From Haladaptatus sp. DYF46 (GTDB lineage: Archaea > Halobacteriota > Halobacteria > Halobacteriales > Haladaptataceae), in contig NZ_JAJFAY010000004.1 in assembly GCF_021083305.1 (NCBI RefSeq), positions 124,001-188,000 on the forward strand: a DNA stretch of 64,000 bases, given 5' to 3'. The notes under the pieces were generated by a model that made no database searches, was not told the DNA's origin, and saw nothing but the letters and a program-made list of their open reading frames with translations. Of the stretch, positions 53,949-62,837 are shown piece by piece; within the stretch, counting starts at the first letter, position 1; the number at the start of each line of letters is the position of its first letter. A program made the position numbers and the translations under genes.

Positions 53949-54134
53949 ATGGCTCTTTCCCTTCTCTCAACGGTCGGTCTCGGCACCGAAACCTTCGTGG
54001 GCGTGAACGTCGGCGGATCGTCTACGGGCGTCGCGTTCGGTCCCGCGACCGGAAGCGACGCGCTCTCGATGCGACGTGCTTCGATGCTCATGGCTGTCTT
54101 CGTCGTCTTCTCGGTCGTTTCCGGGATTTTCTGA
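53949..54134 (+). pseudogene. N-terminal fragment resembling PiT phosphate transporter
   Basis: The 61 residues contain FVGVNVGGSSTGVAFGPATGSDALSM and a following hydrophobic helix. I recognise this as like the first two helices of haloarchaeal PiT (inorganic phosphate) permeases, which run to about 390 residues. A stop follows at once and the opposing CDF gene ends 43 bases later, so nothing else of the gene remains here. It could also be a self-standing small membrane protein. Confidence 0.5.
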
Positions 54135-54176
54135 GTTATCTCGTGCTGGAGTACCTCGGTTCAAAACCAGTTCTTT

Positions 54177-55226
54177 TCAGTCGGCAACGTGACCGCCGTC
54201 GCTCGCCGGATAGCAGTCGAAGTCGGCGGTTTCGCAGTCGCCGCTCTCGGACTCGATTTGAATGGTGGCGTGGCCGATGTCGTGTCGCTCGCTGAGGACC
54301 TGACGTGCGGCGTCGAGAACCGCGTCGCGGTCCGCGTCGTCGCGGACGACGACGTGGGCGCTACAGGCCAAACTGCGGTTGGTGAGCGCCCAGACGTGCA
54401 CGTCGTGGACGTCCTCCGTCCCGTCCAACCCGCGGAGCGTCTCGGTGATGTCGTCCACGTCGATGCTGGACGGCGTCCCTTGCAGGAGGATGTTGGTACT
54501 TTCCACGAGGAGGTCCTTCGCGGAGTACAGGACGAGCGCGGCGATGACGAGGCTGAATAGCGGGTCGAGGATGTAGAGGTCGGAGACGTACAACCCGACA
54601 CCTAACGCGATGGCGGCGAGGCTTCCGGCGGCGTCGGTCAGCAGGTGGAGGTACACGCCCTCGACGTTGAGGCTGTCCCGGCCGCCGTGGAGGACGTAGG
54701 CCCCGGCGAGGTTCGCGCCGAGTCCCACGATACCCACGACGATGGTCGGGAGCGCCTTCACGTCCTGCGGGTTCTGGAATCGCATGACGGCTTCGTAGGC
54801 GACGTAGACGACGATTATCACGAGGAAGACGCCGTTCGCCAGCGCGGCGAGAATCTCGGCGCGCTGATAGCCGTAGGTGCGTTTCGAGTCCGCATCGAGC
54901 GTCGCGATCCACGCGGCGAAGAGCGCGAGGAGGATGCTCGCCGAGTCCGTGAGCATGTGTGCGGCGTCGGCGAGGAGCGTGAGCGAGTTGGCGTACAACG
55001 CCCCCGCGATTTCCACGACGAAGAACGCGGTGTTGATGACGAGCGCGATTTTCAACGCCCGTCGATTGCCCGACCCGCCGTGGTCGTGTCCGTGACCCCC
55101 GCCGTGGTCGTGTCCGTGACCCCCGCCGTGGTCGTGTCCGTGACCCCCTCCGTGGTCGTGACTGTGACCGTGGTCGTGGCCATCGTGGTCACGGTCGTGT
55201 CCATGACCGTGCGAGTGATCGCTCAT
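54177..55226 (-). CDS. CDF-family divalent metal efflux transporter with His-rich N-terminus
   Basis: The ATG at 55226 gives 349 aa. About 50 His/Asp/Gly-rich residues include three copies of GGGHGHDH. Six helices follow with the metal-site motifs HMLTD and HLLTD, and then a cytoplasmic domain (DVHDVHVWALT). It probably exports Zn, Co or Mn, and the His-rich leader may buffer metal. The start is supported by MSDHSHGHGHD typical of such leaders. Confidence 0.9.
   Translation of the reverse strand: MSDHSHGHGHDRDHDGHDHGHSHDHGGGHGHDHGGGHGHDHGGGHGHDHGGSGNRRALKIALVINTAFFVVEIAGALYANSLTLLADAAHMLTDSASILLALFAAWIATLDADSKRTYGYQRAEILAALANGVFLVIIVVYVAYEAVMRFQNPQDVKALPTIVVGIVGLGANLAGAYVLHGGRDSLNVEGVYLHLLTDAAGSLAAIALGVGLYVSDLYILDPLFSLVIAALVLYSAKDLLVESTNILLQGTPSSIDVDDITETLRGLDGTEDVHDVHVWALTNRSLACSAHVVVRDDADRDAVLDAARQVLSERHDIGHATIQIESESGDCETADFDCYPASDGGHVAD
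55081..55152. repeat. Three tandem 24-base repeats in CDF gene
   Basis: Three adjacent copies (the third differing by one base) encode the GGGHGHDH units of the His-rich leader. Copy number could vary by slippage. Confidence 0.75.
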
Positions 55227-55338
55227 GTGAGAACGGAGCGCCTTCTCGGATATTAATTCCCCTGTCAGTGATACGGGGTAGAATAACATCTCCTAACAAT
55301 CGGACGGAAATACGTTAATAACAAGTCCGGAACATCCG

Positions 55339-57705
55339 TCACTCCACGAGTCGTTCGACCAGTTCGATTTCGTCCGCCGAAAGTCCGTAGGCTCGATAAA
55401 CGAGTCGGTCGATTTCCGCGTCCGTCCGGGCGATTTTCGCGTCCAGTTGCGCCGCCGTCCGGCACGCCTCCACGAACGCCATCGCGCGTTCGAGCGGCGG
55501 CAGACGTACGGATTCGAGTCGGTCGAGCGGCGAGATGGTCTTCCTCGCTTCCTCGGTGAACCCGTCGTTCGCCACGAGGCGTGGCACGTACCACCCGAGT
55601 ACGTCGTCCCACGTGGTCATCTCGTCACTCTCGATCACGAGCGCTCGAACCGGTTCCGTCGCCGTGAATCCCCACGAATCGGTCGCACGATCCTCCGCGG
55701 GACGGTAGCGTGCCGTCGCCCAAAAGGCGAGTTCCTCCTCCCGCTTTTCGACGCGCACGTCGCCGAGACGAAGCGCGTCCCGCGTCGCCGTCGTCTCGGT
55801 TAGCGGGGAGTCGGTATCGACCCGCCGGGAGATGTCCCCGAGTCGCGGGCCGCCGCCTCCTTCCGGCAGTTCGATTTCGAGGTCGGCACGCGCCGAGCGC
55901 AAGCGTTCCGACCGCTTCGTCAGCGCGACCAGTTCGTCGCGCTCGTCGCTTCCGTCGGGTACCGGCAACTGGCTGGCGAACATCGGCTTGAACCGGAGAT
56001 AGCCGCCGCTGACGTGCGTCCCGCCGTACACCTGCTGAAACCAACAGGCCGACGCGGTGGCGTTGATGACTCCGAGGAGATAGCGGAGCGGCAGGTCCGA
56101 CCGCGGGCGGGACTGGACGCTGTAGAGCGTGTTGAGTGCGTACATTCCATCGTTGCTATACGCCGCGACGGGGCGTTCGCTGATGTCCCGAAGGAGCAGT
56201 TTCTCGTCGTCGAACACCGTCCGTTCACGCAACGCGCCGTATTCGTCGTCGCCGATGAGCGACGGGTCGAACCGAATCCAGTCGCCGCTCCATTCGATTC
56301 GGTAGCGCGAGACGTCCCCGCCGCCCACGACCCGCTCACAGTCCGGGTCGGATTCGTCCGCGATGAGTTTCTCGCGCACGTTGCCGGTGTGGATTCCTTC
56401 CGTCATGTCGACGTGCGTTCCGAGTTCGTCGAACTCCCGCACGAGTCGTTCTGCCACAGGGGCGAACGCAGGGTCGATACCGACGGGAATCACCCTGTCG
56501 CCGAGCGCGTCTACGAACGAGCGCGAGAGCACCGTTTCCGCTGTTTCCGCCGCTCCGTCCTCCGATTTCGACTGCCGAATCGGTATCTCCTCGGTCGGTC
56601 CGTCGCCGGAGTCGAAGGTCAGGACCAGCGGATAGACGCTCGCGTCGGCGAACACCGAGGCGGTGGACACGTCGAGCAGTTCCACCACCCGATGCCGGTC
56701 GAAGAGGTGGTCACGAAGGGTGCGGCCGTACCGCGCCGTCGTCCACTTGTTCGGGACGATACAGGACACCCGACCGCCGAGGGCCGCCATGCGCTCGACG
56801 AACGGCACGTAGAGGTCGAACGCGCCGCGTACGGTTTCGAAACGCTCCCGAAGGTCGGCCTTTCGCCCCGGCGGAAGGTGTCGGCTCCGAACGTAGGGGG
56901 GATTCCCGACCACGGCATCGAATCCCGTTTCGTCGAACCCCTTCCCATCCATCCACTCGGGGTCGGGGGCGAGCGCATCGCCGACGACGAGGGTATCGTC
57001 CGGCCAGACGCCGGTTTCGAACCAGACGGCCGACCGCGCGAGTTCGACCGCCAGCGGGTCCACGTCCACGCCGAACACGAGGTTCTCCGCGGCGTATCGT
57101 CGGGCCGGTTCGGTCGGTTCGTCGCGCGATTCGGCCACCCGGTCGATGGCGCAGGTCAGGAAGTTCCCGCTTCCCATCGCCGGGTCGAGAACGCGGGTTT
57201 CGCCGTCGGATTCGCTCCCATCGAGCGCCCGCGAGACGGCGTATTCGACCACCTCGGTCGGCGTGTAGTACGCGCCGACCGAGGCCCGCCGCGTCGCGTC
57301 GTCCGTGAGGAACACTCCGTCGTCCCCCATTTCGGGTTCGTAATCGAGCGACCGCTCGTACACGCCGCCCACCTGCTGAAACGAAAACGCGTCGTATTCG
57401 AGCGTCCCGAGGAGTTCGTCCACCCGTTCGTTCGCGCCTTTCGAGAGCGAGTCCCGTCGCCTCCGTTCGTCCCGCAGTTCGGGACCGGTCGCGAACGGCG
57501 GTCGGTCGTGGTTGCGTGCCGCGGCGAACTCGGCGACGAGACGCTCGAAGGTATGAAGGAGGGCGGCGTCGAACGCCGATTCCAGTTCGTCGGCCGTCGG
57601 GTGGGTCGTTTCGAGGCGTTCGCCGATGAGGTGTTCGAGGGCCTGTCGGACGGTTTCGTCCAACGCTTCCGTAGAGTCCGCGGTCGCTCCACGGTTTCCG
57701 TTCAT
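55339..57705 (-). CDS. Orphan Eco57I/TaqI-like N6-adenine DNA methyltransferase
   Basis: The 788 residues from MNGNRGATAD have an N-terminal helical region, then YYTPTEVVEYAVSRAL, SAM motif I LDPAMGSGNFL (about residue 177), motif IV VVGNPPYVRSRH and a C-terminal half. That half has TaqI-C-like target recognition (VGGGDVSRYRIEWSGDWIRFD, TLYSVQSR). No PD-(D/E)xK nuclease motif was found in the N-terminal 150 residues, and no restriction or BREX partner is adjacent. It is likely a solitary methyltransferase or a degenerate type IIG enzyme. Confidence 0.83.
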   Translation of the reverse strand: MNGNRGATADSTEALDETVRQALEHLIGERLETTHPTADELESAFDAALLHTFERLVAEFAAARNHDRPPFATGPELRDERRRRDSLSKGANERVDELLGTLEYDAFSFQQVGGVYERSLDYEPEMGDDGVFLTDDATRRASVGAYYTPTEVVEYAVSRALDGSESDGETRVLDPAMGSGNFLTCAIDRVAESRDEPTEPARRYAAENLVFGVDVDPLAVELARSAVWFETGVWPDDTLVVGDALAPDPEWMDGKGFDETGFDAVVGNPPYVRSRHLPPGRKADLRERFETVRGAFDLYVPFVERMAALGGRVSCIVPNKWTTARYGRTLRDHLFDRHRVVELLDVSTASVFADASVYPLVLTFDSGDGPTEEIPIRQSKSEDGAAETAETVLSRSFVDALGDRVIPVGIDPAFAPVAERLVREFDELGTHVDMTEGIHTGNVREKLIADESDPDCERVVGGGDVSRYRIEWSGDWIRFDPSLIGDDEYGALRERTVFDDEKLLLRDISERPVAAYSNDGMYALNTLYSVQSRPRSDLPLRYLLGVINATASACWFQQVYGGTHVSGGYLRFKPMFASQLPVPDGSDERDELVALTKRSERLRSARADLEIELPEGGGGPRLGDISRRVDTDSPLTETTATRDALRLGDVRVEKREEELAFWATARYRPAEDRATDSWGFTATEPVRALVIESDEMTTWDDVLGWYVPRLVANDGFTEEARKTISPLDRLESVRLPPLERAMAFVEACRTAAQLDAKIARTDAEIDRLVYRAYGLSADEIELVERLVE

Positions 57706-57736
57706 TACTTTCAAAACTCCCGCCTGTGGGATAAGT

Positions 57737-58009
57737 TTACTCCGCGTAAAGCGAGTAGGCGATCGCGGCGAACCCGAGGGCGGTCAGCGTACTCTCGATG
57801 ACGAGGACGAAATCCATGTTCACGTTGAACGCTTGGTCCGCCAGTCCGGCGAGAAGGGCTCCGAGGGTGACGACGCCGAAACCGATGGCGAGCGACCTGA
57901 GTGCCGGAGAACCGGTTCGTCGATACGCTTTGAAGGCGAAGTACGTTATCAGTCCGCCGAGGACGAGCGTGAGGGTTTTGAGCGCGATGACGATGACGGT
58001 GACGTTCAT
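57737..58009 (-). CDS. DUF7521-type small membrane protein, HTH-linked
   Basis: The ATG at 58009 gives 90 aa with three helices (VIVIALKTLTLVLGGLITYFAFKAYRRTGSPALRSLAIGFG). It overlaps the stop of the upstream HTH gene in ATGA fashion, the usual haloarchaeal HTH plus DUF7521 pair. It is a paralogue of the protein at 25861-26142. It may sense a membrane or metabolite signal for the HTH protein. Confidence 0.78.
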   Translation of the reverse strand: MNVTVIVIALKTLTLVLGGLITYFAFKAYRRTGSPALRSLAIGFGVVTLGALLAGLADQAFNVNMDFVLVIESTLTALGFAAIAYSLYAE

Positions 58010-58377
58010 GTTTCCTTTCTCACCTCCGTCCACAGTCGTTCGAGGCGTTCGTCGGTCGTCTCCGGCGGCCGGTCTATCGACACTTCGAACTCGCTATCGT
58101 CGGTCAGCGAGATGTTGACCGACTCCACCGTGATTCGGTACCGGGAAGTGTGATGGCCGTCCTCACGAATCTCGGTTCGTTCGTCGACGAGCGAGGCTTC
58201 GCTTAGCATGTCGAGCTTTCGGTAGAGCGTCGAGAGCGGGATGTCCGTCGCGTCGGCGATTTCCCGCGCTGTCATCGGGGCGCGTAATTCCATGATTATT
58301 CGTCGGCATGCGGGGTCGTCCAGGGCGTCGAGGATGTCCTGTAATTCGGGCGCATCGTCTGCCAAATCCCGCACCAT
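58006..58377 (-). CDS. ArsR-type winged-helix regulator
   Basis: The 123 residues contain LQDILDALDDPACRRIIMEL, PMTAREIADATDIPLSTLYRKLDML and a wing region DGHHTSRYRIT. This is an ArsR-like winged helix without metal-binding Cys pairs. It is coupled to the DUF7521 gene. The target is unknown. It lies downstream of the copper ATPase gene on the same strand, 120 bases away. Confidence 0.82.
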   Translation of the reverse strand: MVRDLADDAPELQDILDALDDPACRRIIMELRAPMTAREIADATDIPLSTLYRKLDMLSEASLVDERTEIREDGHHTSRYRITVESVNISLTDDSEFEVSIDRPPETTDERLERLWTEVRKET

Positions 58378-58497
58378 TCGATCCCACCTTTCGTTTCTCA
58401 GTACATAATTGGTTCGACTACTTTGACCGTTCTCGGCGGATGAGAATCATCGAAAAACGGAGGACGGTACGGAGTCACACACCATGATTTCCGTTGT

Positions 58498-61251
58498 TCA
58501 GCGAAGGAAGCCGAGGAGGCGGTAGTCGTGGTCCGGGGTGTACCGACGGAAGAATAAACTGTTCGTCAGGACGCTCACGCTGGAGAACGCCATCGCCCCC
58601 GCGGCGAGCGCGGGTTGCAACAGCCCTAGCGACGCCAGCGGAATCATGGCCGTGTTGTAGCCGAGCGCCCAGAAGAGGTTCTGTTTGATCTTCGACAGCG
58701 TCCCCGCGGAGATGCGAATCGCCTTCACCACGTCGCGCGGGTCGTCGCGCATCAGCGTCACGTCCGCCGCCTCGATGGCGACGTCCGTACCGCTCCCGAT
58801 GGCGGTGCCGACGAACGCCGCCGCGAGCGCCGGGGCGTCGTTCACGCCGTCGCCGACCATCATCGCATTCACGCCGCCCGATTGTATCTCCTCGACCGCG
58901 TCGGCTTTCTCGTCGGGGAGGACTTCGGCGCGCACGTTTTCGGGGTCGTCCCCAGAACGGCTCCGCCGTTCTGGTGTGCCAACCGAGCTTTGCTCGGTGA
59001 CGATGCCGACCCGTTCCGCGACGGCGCGGGCGGTTCGCTCGTTGTCCCCCGTGAGCATGTGTACGTCCAAGCCGCGTTCCCGGAGGTCCGCGACGGCCTC
59101 CTTCGCGCTCTCTTTCACCTCATCGGCATTGGCCACGACACCCGCCAGCGAGTTATCGACGGCGACCACCATCGCCGTCTTCCCCTCGCGTTCGAGTCGT
59201 TCCATCGTCCCCTCGGCGGGGTCGGTGTCGATCCCCGCCTCGCGGAGGAGTTTTCGATTGCCGACGAGAACGCTCCCATGGCTCGTTTCCGCCCGAATCC
59301 CGTGGCCGGGGACGTTCTCGAACGAACTCGGCTCCTCGATTTCGACGCCGCGTTCCTCCGCTCCCGCCACGATGGCCTTCGCCAGCGGGTGTTCGCTTCC
59401 CCGCTCCGCGCTCGCCGCCGCGGAGAGGACGTGTTCCTCGGTGGCCGTTTCGGTACCCACTTCGGTTCCGACTACGTCCGCTCCGCCATCCGCCATCGTC
59501 GGGTCGGCGTCGCCCGGAATCGCCACCACGTCGGTCAACTGCATCTCCCCTTCCGTGAGGGTTCCAGTCTTGTCGAAGACGACCGTCTCCACGTCCTTCA
59601 CCCGCTCCAGCACGTCGCCGCCCTTGAACAGGACGCCCGTCCGCGCGCCGATTGCGGTCCCGACCATCGTCGCCGTCGGGGTGGCGAGGCCGAGCGCACA
59701 CGGACACGCGATGAGCACCGCGCTGGCGAAGACGACCACGGCGAACTCGAACACCGTGACGCCGCCCGCGGCAGCGCCCGCACCCGCCACGCTCGGACCC
59801 CCCGCGACCGGTCCCCAGAGCGGGAGGCCGTTCACGAACCCGGCCAGCGTCTCAGGGAAGAGATACCAGAGAATCCCCCACACCAGCGCGTTTGTGATGA
59901 CCGCCGGGACGAAGTAGGCGCTGATGCGGTCGGCGAGGGTCTGAATCTCGGGTTGACGGGCCTGTGCCTCCTTCACCATGCCGACGATTTGCTGAAGGGC
60001 AGTTTCCTCGCCGACTTTCGTCGCGCGAACCGTCAGCACGCCGTTCTCGTTGATGGTCGCGCCGATGACCTCGTCGCCCTCGCTCTTCTCCACGGGGACG
60101 GATTCGCCCGTCACCATCGACTCGTCGACCGTACTCACGGCTTCTGCTCGCGGGCGCTGCCCGCTCGAACGACCCGAGGAGCGAAGCTCCTCGTTGTCGC
60201 CGTTCGTTCGAGGTTCCACTGGAACCTCGCCCTCCCCCTCCACGACCACGCCGTCCGTCGGAATCTTCTCGCCAGGGCGCACGCGAAGCAGATCGCCTTC
60301 CTTCACGTCTTCGAGCGGGATTTCGCGTTCACCGTCGTCCGTGACGACCGTCGCCGTGTCGGCTTCCAGTTCGAGGAGTTCTCGGAGCGCGTCGCTGGCC
60401 CGCCCCTTCGACCGGGCTTCGAGCCAGTTGCCGAGCGTGATGAACACGAGGATGAGCACCGCGCTGTCGAAGTAGGTGCCGCCCGGGATGAGCGACAGCA
60501 TGACGGCGACGCTGTAAACGTACGCCGTGGTCGAACCGAGCGCGATGAGTACGTCCATATTGGCCGTCCGATTCTTCACGAGTGCGTTGTACGCATTGCC
60601 GTAGAACTCCTTGCCGAGCAAAATCTGGACGGGCGTGGCGAGGACGAACTGTATCACCGCCACGTCGACGCCGAACAGCGTCTCTCCCACCATCCCCGGG
60701 AAGAACAGGTGTTCGAACATGAAGAGGACGAGCGGCAACGCGAGCACCGCGCCGAACAGCGTCAGTCGGAACTGCTTGCGTATCTCGGCGTCGCGGGCCG
60801 CTTCGCGGGCGTCCTCTTCTTCCCCGTCGGTTTCCTCCCGAACCGGTTCGTAACCAGCCTCCTCGACGGCGTCGTAGAGGTCGGCGAGCCTCACCTGCCC
60901 CGGATTGTACTCGACGCTCGCCTCGTCGGTGGCGTAGTTGACGTCCGCGCTCACCACGCCCGGCACCGATTCGAGGGCCGTCCGGTTCGCGTCCGCGCAG
61001 TTCGCACAGGACATCCCCGTGATTCCGATGGTCGTCGTCGCGCGAACCGGGTCGTACCCCGCGTCCTCGATGGCCGCGTAGATCTCGGACAGCGAGACGA
61101 CCTCGGGGTCGTACTCGACGGTTCCCTCGTCGGTGGCGAAGTTGACGTTCGCCTCCTCGACGCCGTCGAGCGAGTTCAGCGCCTCGCCGACCGTTCCCGA
61201 ACAGTTCGCGCAACTCATTCCGCGAATTTCGAGTTGCGTTCGTTCCGTCAT
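58498..61251 (-). CDS. copA: Cu(+)-type P1B ATPase with two HMA domains and two hairpin-encoded inserts
   Basis: This 917-aa protein has two N-terminal HMA domains with GMSCANC (residues 11 and 79). It then has eight expected helices, MVTGESVP, the ion-site CPC (ACPCALGLATP), DKTGTLTEG with the phosphorylated Asp, SEHPL and GDGVNDAPALA. It exports Cu(I) or Ag(I). Two segments are foreign to the family. About 34 residues precede VDESMVTGES (about 339-372), and 18 residues lie between VGI and DPENVRAEV (751-768). Both are encoded by hairpin-rich DNA, and all catalytic motifs remain intact. Confidence 0.92.
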   Translation of the reverse strand: MTERTQLEIRGMSCANCSGTVGEALNSLDGVEEANVNFATDEGTVEYDPEVVSLSEIYAAIEDAGYDPVRATTTIGITGMSCANCADANRTALESVPGVVSADVNYATDEASVEYNPGQVRLADLYDAVEEAGYEPVREETDGEEEDAREAARDAEIRKQFRLTLFGAVLALPLVLFMFEHLFFPGMVGETLFGVDVAVIQFVLATPVQILLGKEFYGNAYNALVKNRTANMDVLIALGSTTAYVYSVAVMLSLIPGGTYFDSAVLILVFITLGNWLEARSKGRASDALRELLELEADTATVVTDDGEREIPLEDVKEGDLLRVRPGEKIPTDGVVVEGEGEVPVEPRTNGDNEELRSSGRSSGQRPRAEAVSTVDESMVTGESVPVEKSEGDEVIGATINENGVLTVRATKVGEETALQQIVGMVKEAQARQPEIQTLADRISAYFVPAVITNALVWGILWYLFPETLAGFVNGLPLWGPVAGGPSVAGAGAAAGGVTVFEFAVVVFASAVLIACPCALGLATPTATMVGTAIGARTGVLFKGGDVLERVKDVETVVFDKTGTLTEGEMQLTDVVAIPGDADPTMADGGADVVGTEVGTETATEEHVLSAAASAERGSEHPLAKAIVAGAEERGVEIEEPSSFENVPGHGIRAETSHGSVLVGNRKLLREAGIDTDPAEGTMERLEREGKTAMVVAVDNSLAGVVANADEVKESAKEAVADLRERGLDVHMLTGDNERTARAVAERVGIVTEQSSVGTPERRSRSGDDPENVRAEVLPDEKADAVEEIQSGGVNAMMVGDGVNDAPALAAAFVGTAIGSGTDVAIEAADVTLMRDDPRDVVKAIRISAGTLSKIKQNLFWALGYNTAMIPLASLGLLQPALAAGAMAFSSVSVLTNSLFFRRYTPDHDYRLLGFLR
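58948..59001 (-). repeat. In-frame hairpin insert in copA, site near residue 760
   Basis: There are two perfect hairpins with three-base loops: CCAGAACGGC/GCCGTTCTGG (58952-58974) and ACCGAGC/GCTCGGT (58982-58998). The 54-base segment encodes 18 Ser/Arg/Glu-rich residues where the family runs directly from GI to DPENVRAEV. Confidence 0.65.
60150..60229 (-). repeat. In-frame hairpin insert in copA, site near residue 355
   Basis: There are three perfect hairpins, each with a three-base loop: GCGGGC/GCCCGC (60150-60164), CGAGGAGC/GCTCCTCG (60175-60193) and CGAGGTTCC/GGAACCTCG (60209-60229). They encode an Arg/Ser/Gly/Glu-rich peptide just before VDESMVTGES, where homologues have a short turn. 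Confidence 0.65.
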
Positions 61252-61460
61252 GGTAACTCCTTGTGTTTCTATACGCTATCCGTATTCATCCCCGTTGTCC
61301 CTTAGAAAGTTCGGCTCACTCTCCTCGAAACCTTCGATACTAATCTGTTATTCGCCCTTTCCATCTCAGAGAAATACGAAACAGCCGGCACCGCCTTTGT
61401 TACTGTCTCGACTCTCATTATCCCTCATGTTTTTATATCACGACGAATCCATTTTCGTCC

Positions 61461-62306
61461 ATGCGTCGTGCCCTCCTCTCGGCGGCCCTCGTCGTCGTCC
61501 TCGTGACCGCCGGGTGTAACTCCCTCGTCGTTCCCGACCCCTCTCCTGCCCCCGAAACGACCACGGGGCTTTCGGGCCGACTCGCGCCCGGACTGACCGC
61601 GAACGGATTCACGGATCGCGCGAAATTGACCGAGGCTCACGGGAAGGTCCTTCGGGAGAAATCGTACACGTTTCGGTATCGAGTCACCGAAACGGCCAGC
61701 AACGGAAGCGTTCTGGGGCACGTCCAAATCTCACACGAGGTCGGTTCGAACAGTACTCATTTCACGTACGATATCGTGAAAAACGGATCGTTGGGTCCGA
61801 TACAAACGTCGTACGGGCTTTCAGCCTGGGCGAACGGAACGACGACCCTTTTCGCCCGCACGACGAACGAACACACGAGCTATCAACTGACTCACGACCC
61901 GGATTCGTTGGGATACGTTCGACGGACCACGTATAGCAAACGACTGTACAACCGCTTCGTGGCGCTGAACGTGACCGACATAGAGCGAATCGACCGACCC
62001 GGGACGCCGACGTACCGCGTCGTCATGAACGGCGTCAGGCATCCGTCGCTGTTTCCGAACTTCGACACCGTCGAAAACGCTTCCCTCGTCGCAACCATCG
62101 ACACGTGGGGCGTCGTCCATCGTTATCGACTCGTGGCGACGGGAACGAAGGGCGGCGAGACGGTTCAGCGAACCGAGACCTTCGAAATAACGAACGTCGG
62201 TGAGACGACGATACGCCGACCGTCGTGGTATTCGGCCGCGATGAACGCCACTTCCCGTCGGAGGAACGTCACGAGGGCAGCACATCGTACTCACACAGCG
62301 GGCTGA
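61461..62306 (+). CDS. Secreted lipoprotein, DUF7537-like
   Basis: This 281-aa protein starts MRRALLSAALVVVLVTAGC, a signal with a lipobox Cys at residue 19. Then come LTEAHGKVLREKSYTFRYRVT and a beta-rich domain (THFTYDIVKNGS, GTPTYRVVMNGV, YRLVATGT). This is like the haloarchaeal DUF7537 lipoproteins, thought to sit on the outer membrane face. The function is unknown. Confidence 0.75.
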   Translation: MRRALLSAALVVVLVTAGCNSLVVPDPSPAPETTTGLSGRLAPGLTANGFTDRAKLTEAHGKVLREKSYTFRYRVTETASNGSVLGHVQISHEVGSNSTHFTYDIVKNGSLGPIQTSYGLSAWANGTTTLFARTTNEHTSYQLTHDPDSLGYVRRTTYSKRLYNRFVALNVTDIERIDRPGTPTYRVVMNGVRHPSLFPNFDTVENASLVATIDTWGVVHRYRLVATGTKGGETVQRTETFEITNVGETTIRRPSWYSAAMNATSRRRNVTRAAHRTHTAG

Positions 62307-62324
62307 CTCCGTGCGCCGAGTCAG
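62303..62324. terminator. Hairpin spanning both stop codons of convergent genes
   Basis: CTGACTC/GAGTCAG with an eight-base loop contains the TGA of the lipoprotein gene in one arm and the TGA of the SPW gene in the other. It may act as a bidirectional 3'-end structure. It lacks a T tract. Confidence 0.4.
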
Positions 62325-62722
62325 TCGCCACCCACGTCGCTCGGGGCGTGCTGTTCGAGCGCCGCCGTCCGCGCTTCCCGTACCATTTGTCCCCCGAGGA
62401 ACGCCAACAGGACGCCGATGATCGCGTCGCCCCACTTCGGAATCGGCCCAGCGGTAGCGACGACGAACGGGCGCGTCACCTGCCAGAGTCCGAGGAGGCC
62501 GAACAGTCCGCCCGCCGCGATGCTTATCGGCCGTCCACGCCACACACGGCGGAGGCCGTAGAGTGCGAGCGCCACTACGACGACCCCCATGAGTACGTCG
62601 TTCCAGAAGTTCGGTGCGAGCATCGCGCCGTAAACGGTGAACGGCGCGACGAGCAACCAGACGCCGAGCGCCAGTCCGGCGATAACCGTTCCGTTCCCCC
62701 CCGCTTCCGTCCGTTCCATCAT
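62321..62722 (-). CDS. SPW-repeat membrane protein
   Basis: This 133-aa protein has four helices in two similar halves. WLLVAPFTVYG is followed by FWNDVLMGVVVVALALYG, then LGLWQVTRPFVV followed by KWGDAIIGVLLAFLGG. The W-x3-(A)PF turn is the SPW repeat. The function of the family is not established. Two adjacent ATGs exist at the start. Confidence 0.82.
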   Translation of the reverse strand: MMERTEAGGNGTVIAGLALGVWLLVAPFTVYGAMLAPNFWNDVLMGVVVVALALYGLRRVWRGRPISIAAGGLFGLLGLWQVTRPFVVATAGPIPKWGDAIIGVLLAFLGGQMVREARTAALEQHAPSDVGGD

Positions 62723-62837
62723 ATCCGTCCACTATCACGATTCGTCGCCGGATAAGTGAGACGGCCACTAAAACAAACAGACTTTCAAAAAGACAAGTAC
62801 AGGTGATTTATCTGGAAGCATCGTGTAGGACCCATCG

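Noticed and set aside
55081..55152. Possible CRISPR-like tandem repeat
   Set aside because: Repeats are contiguous without spacers and encode the His-rich leader of the CDF transporter.
56014..57801. 595-codon plus-strand frame opposite the DNA methyltransferase
   Set aside because: Antisense shadow. Methyltransferase motifs I and IV are on the minus strand.
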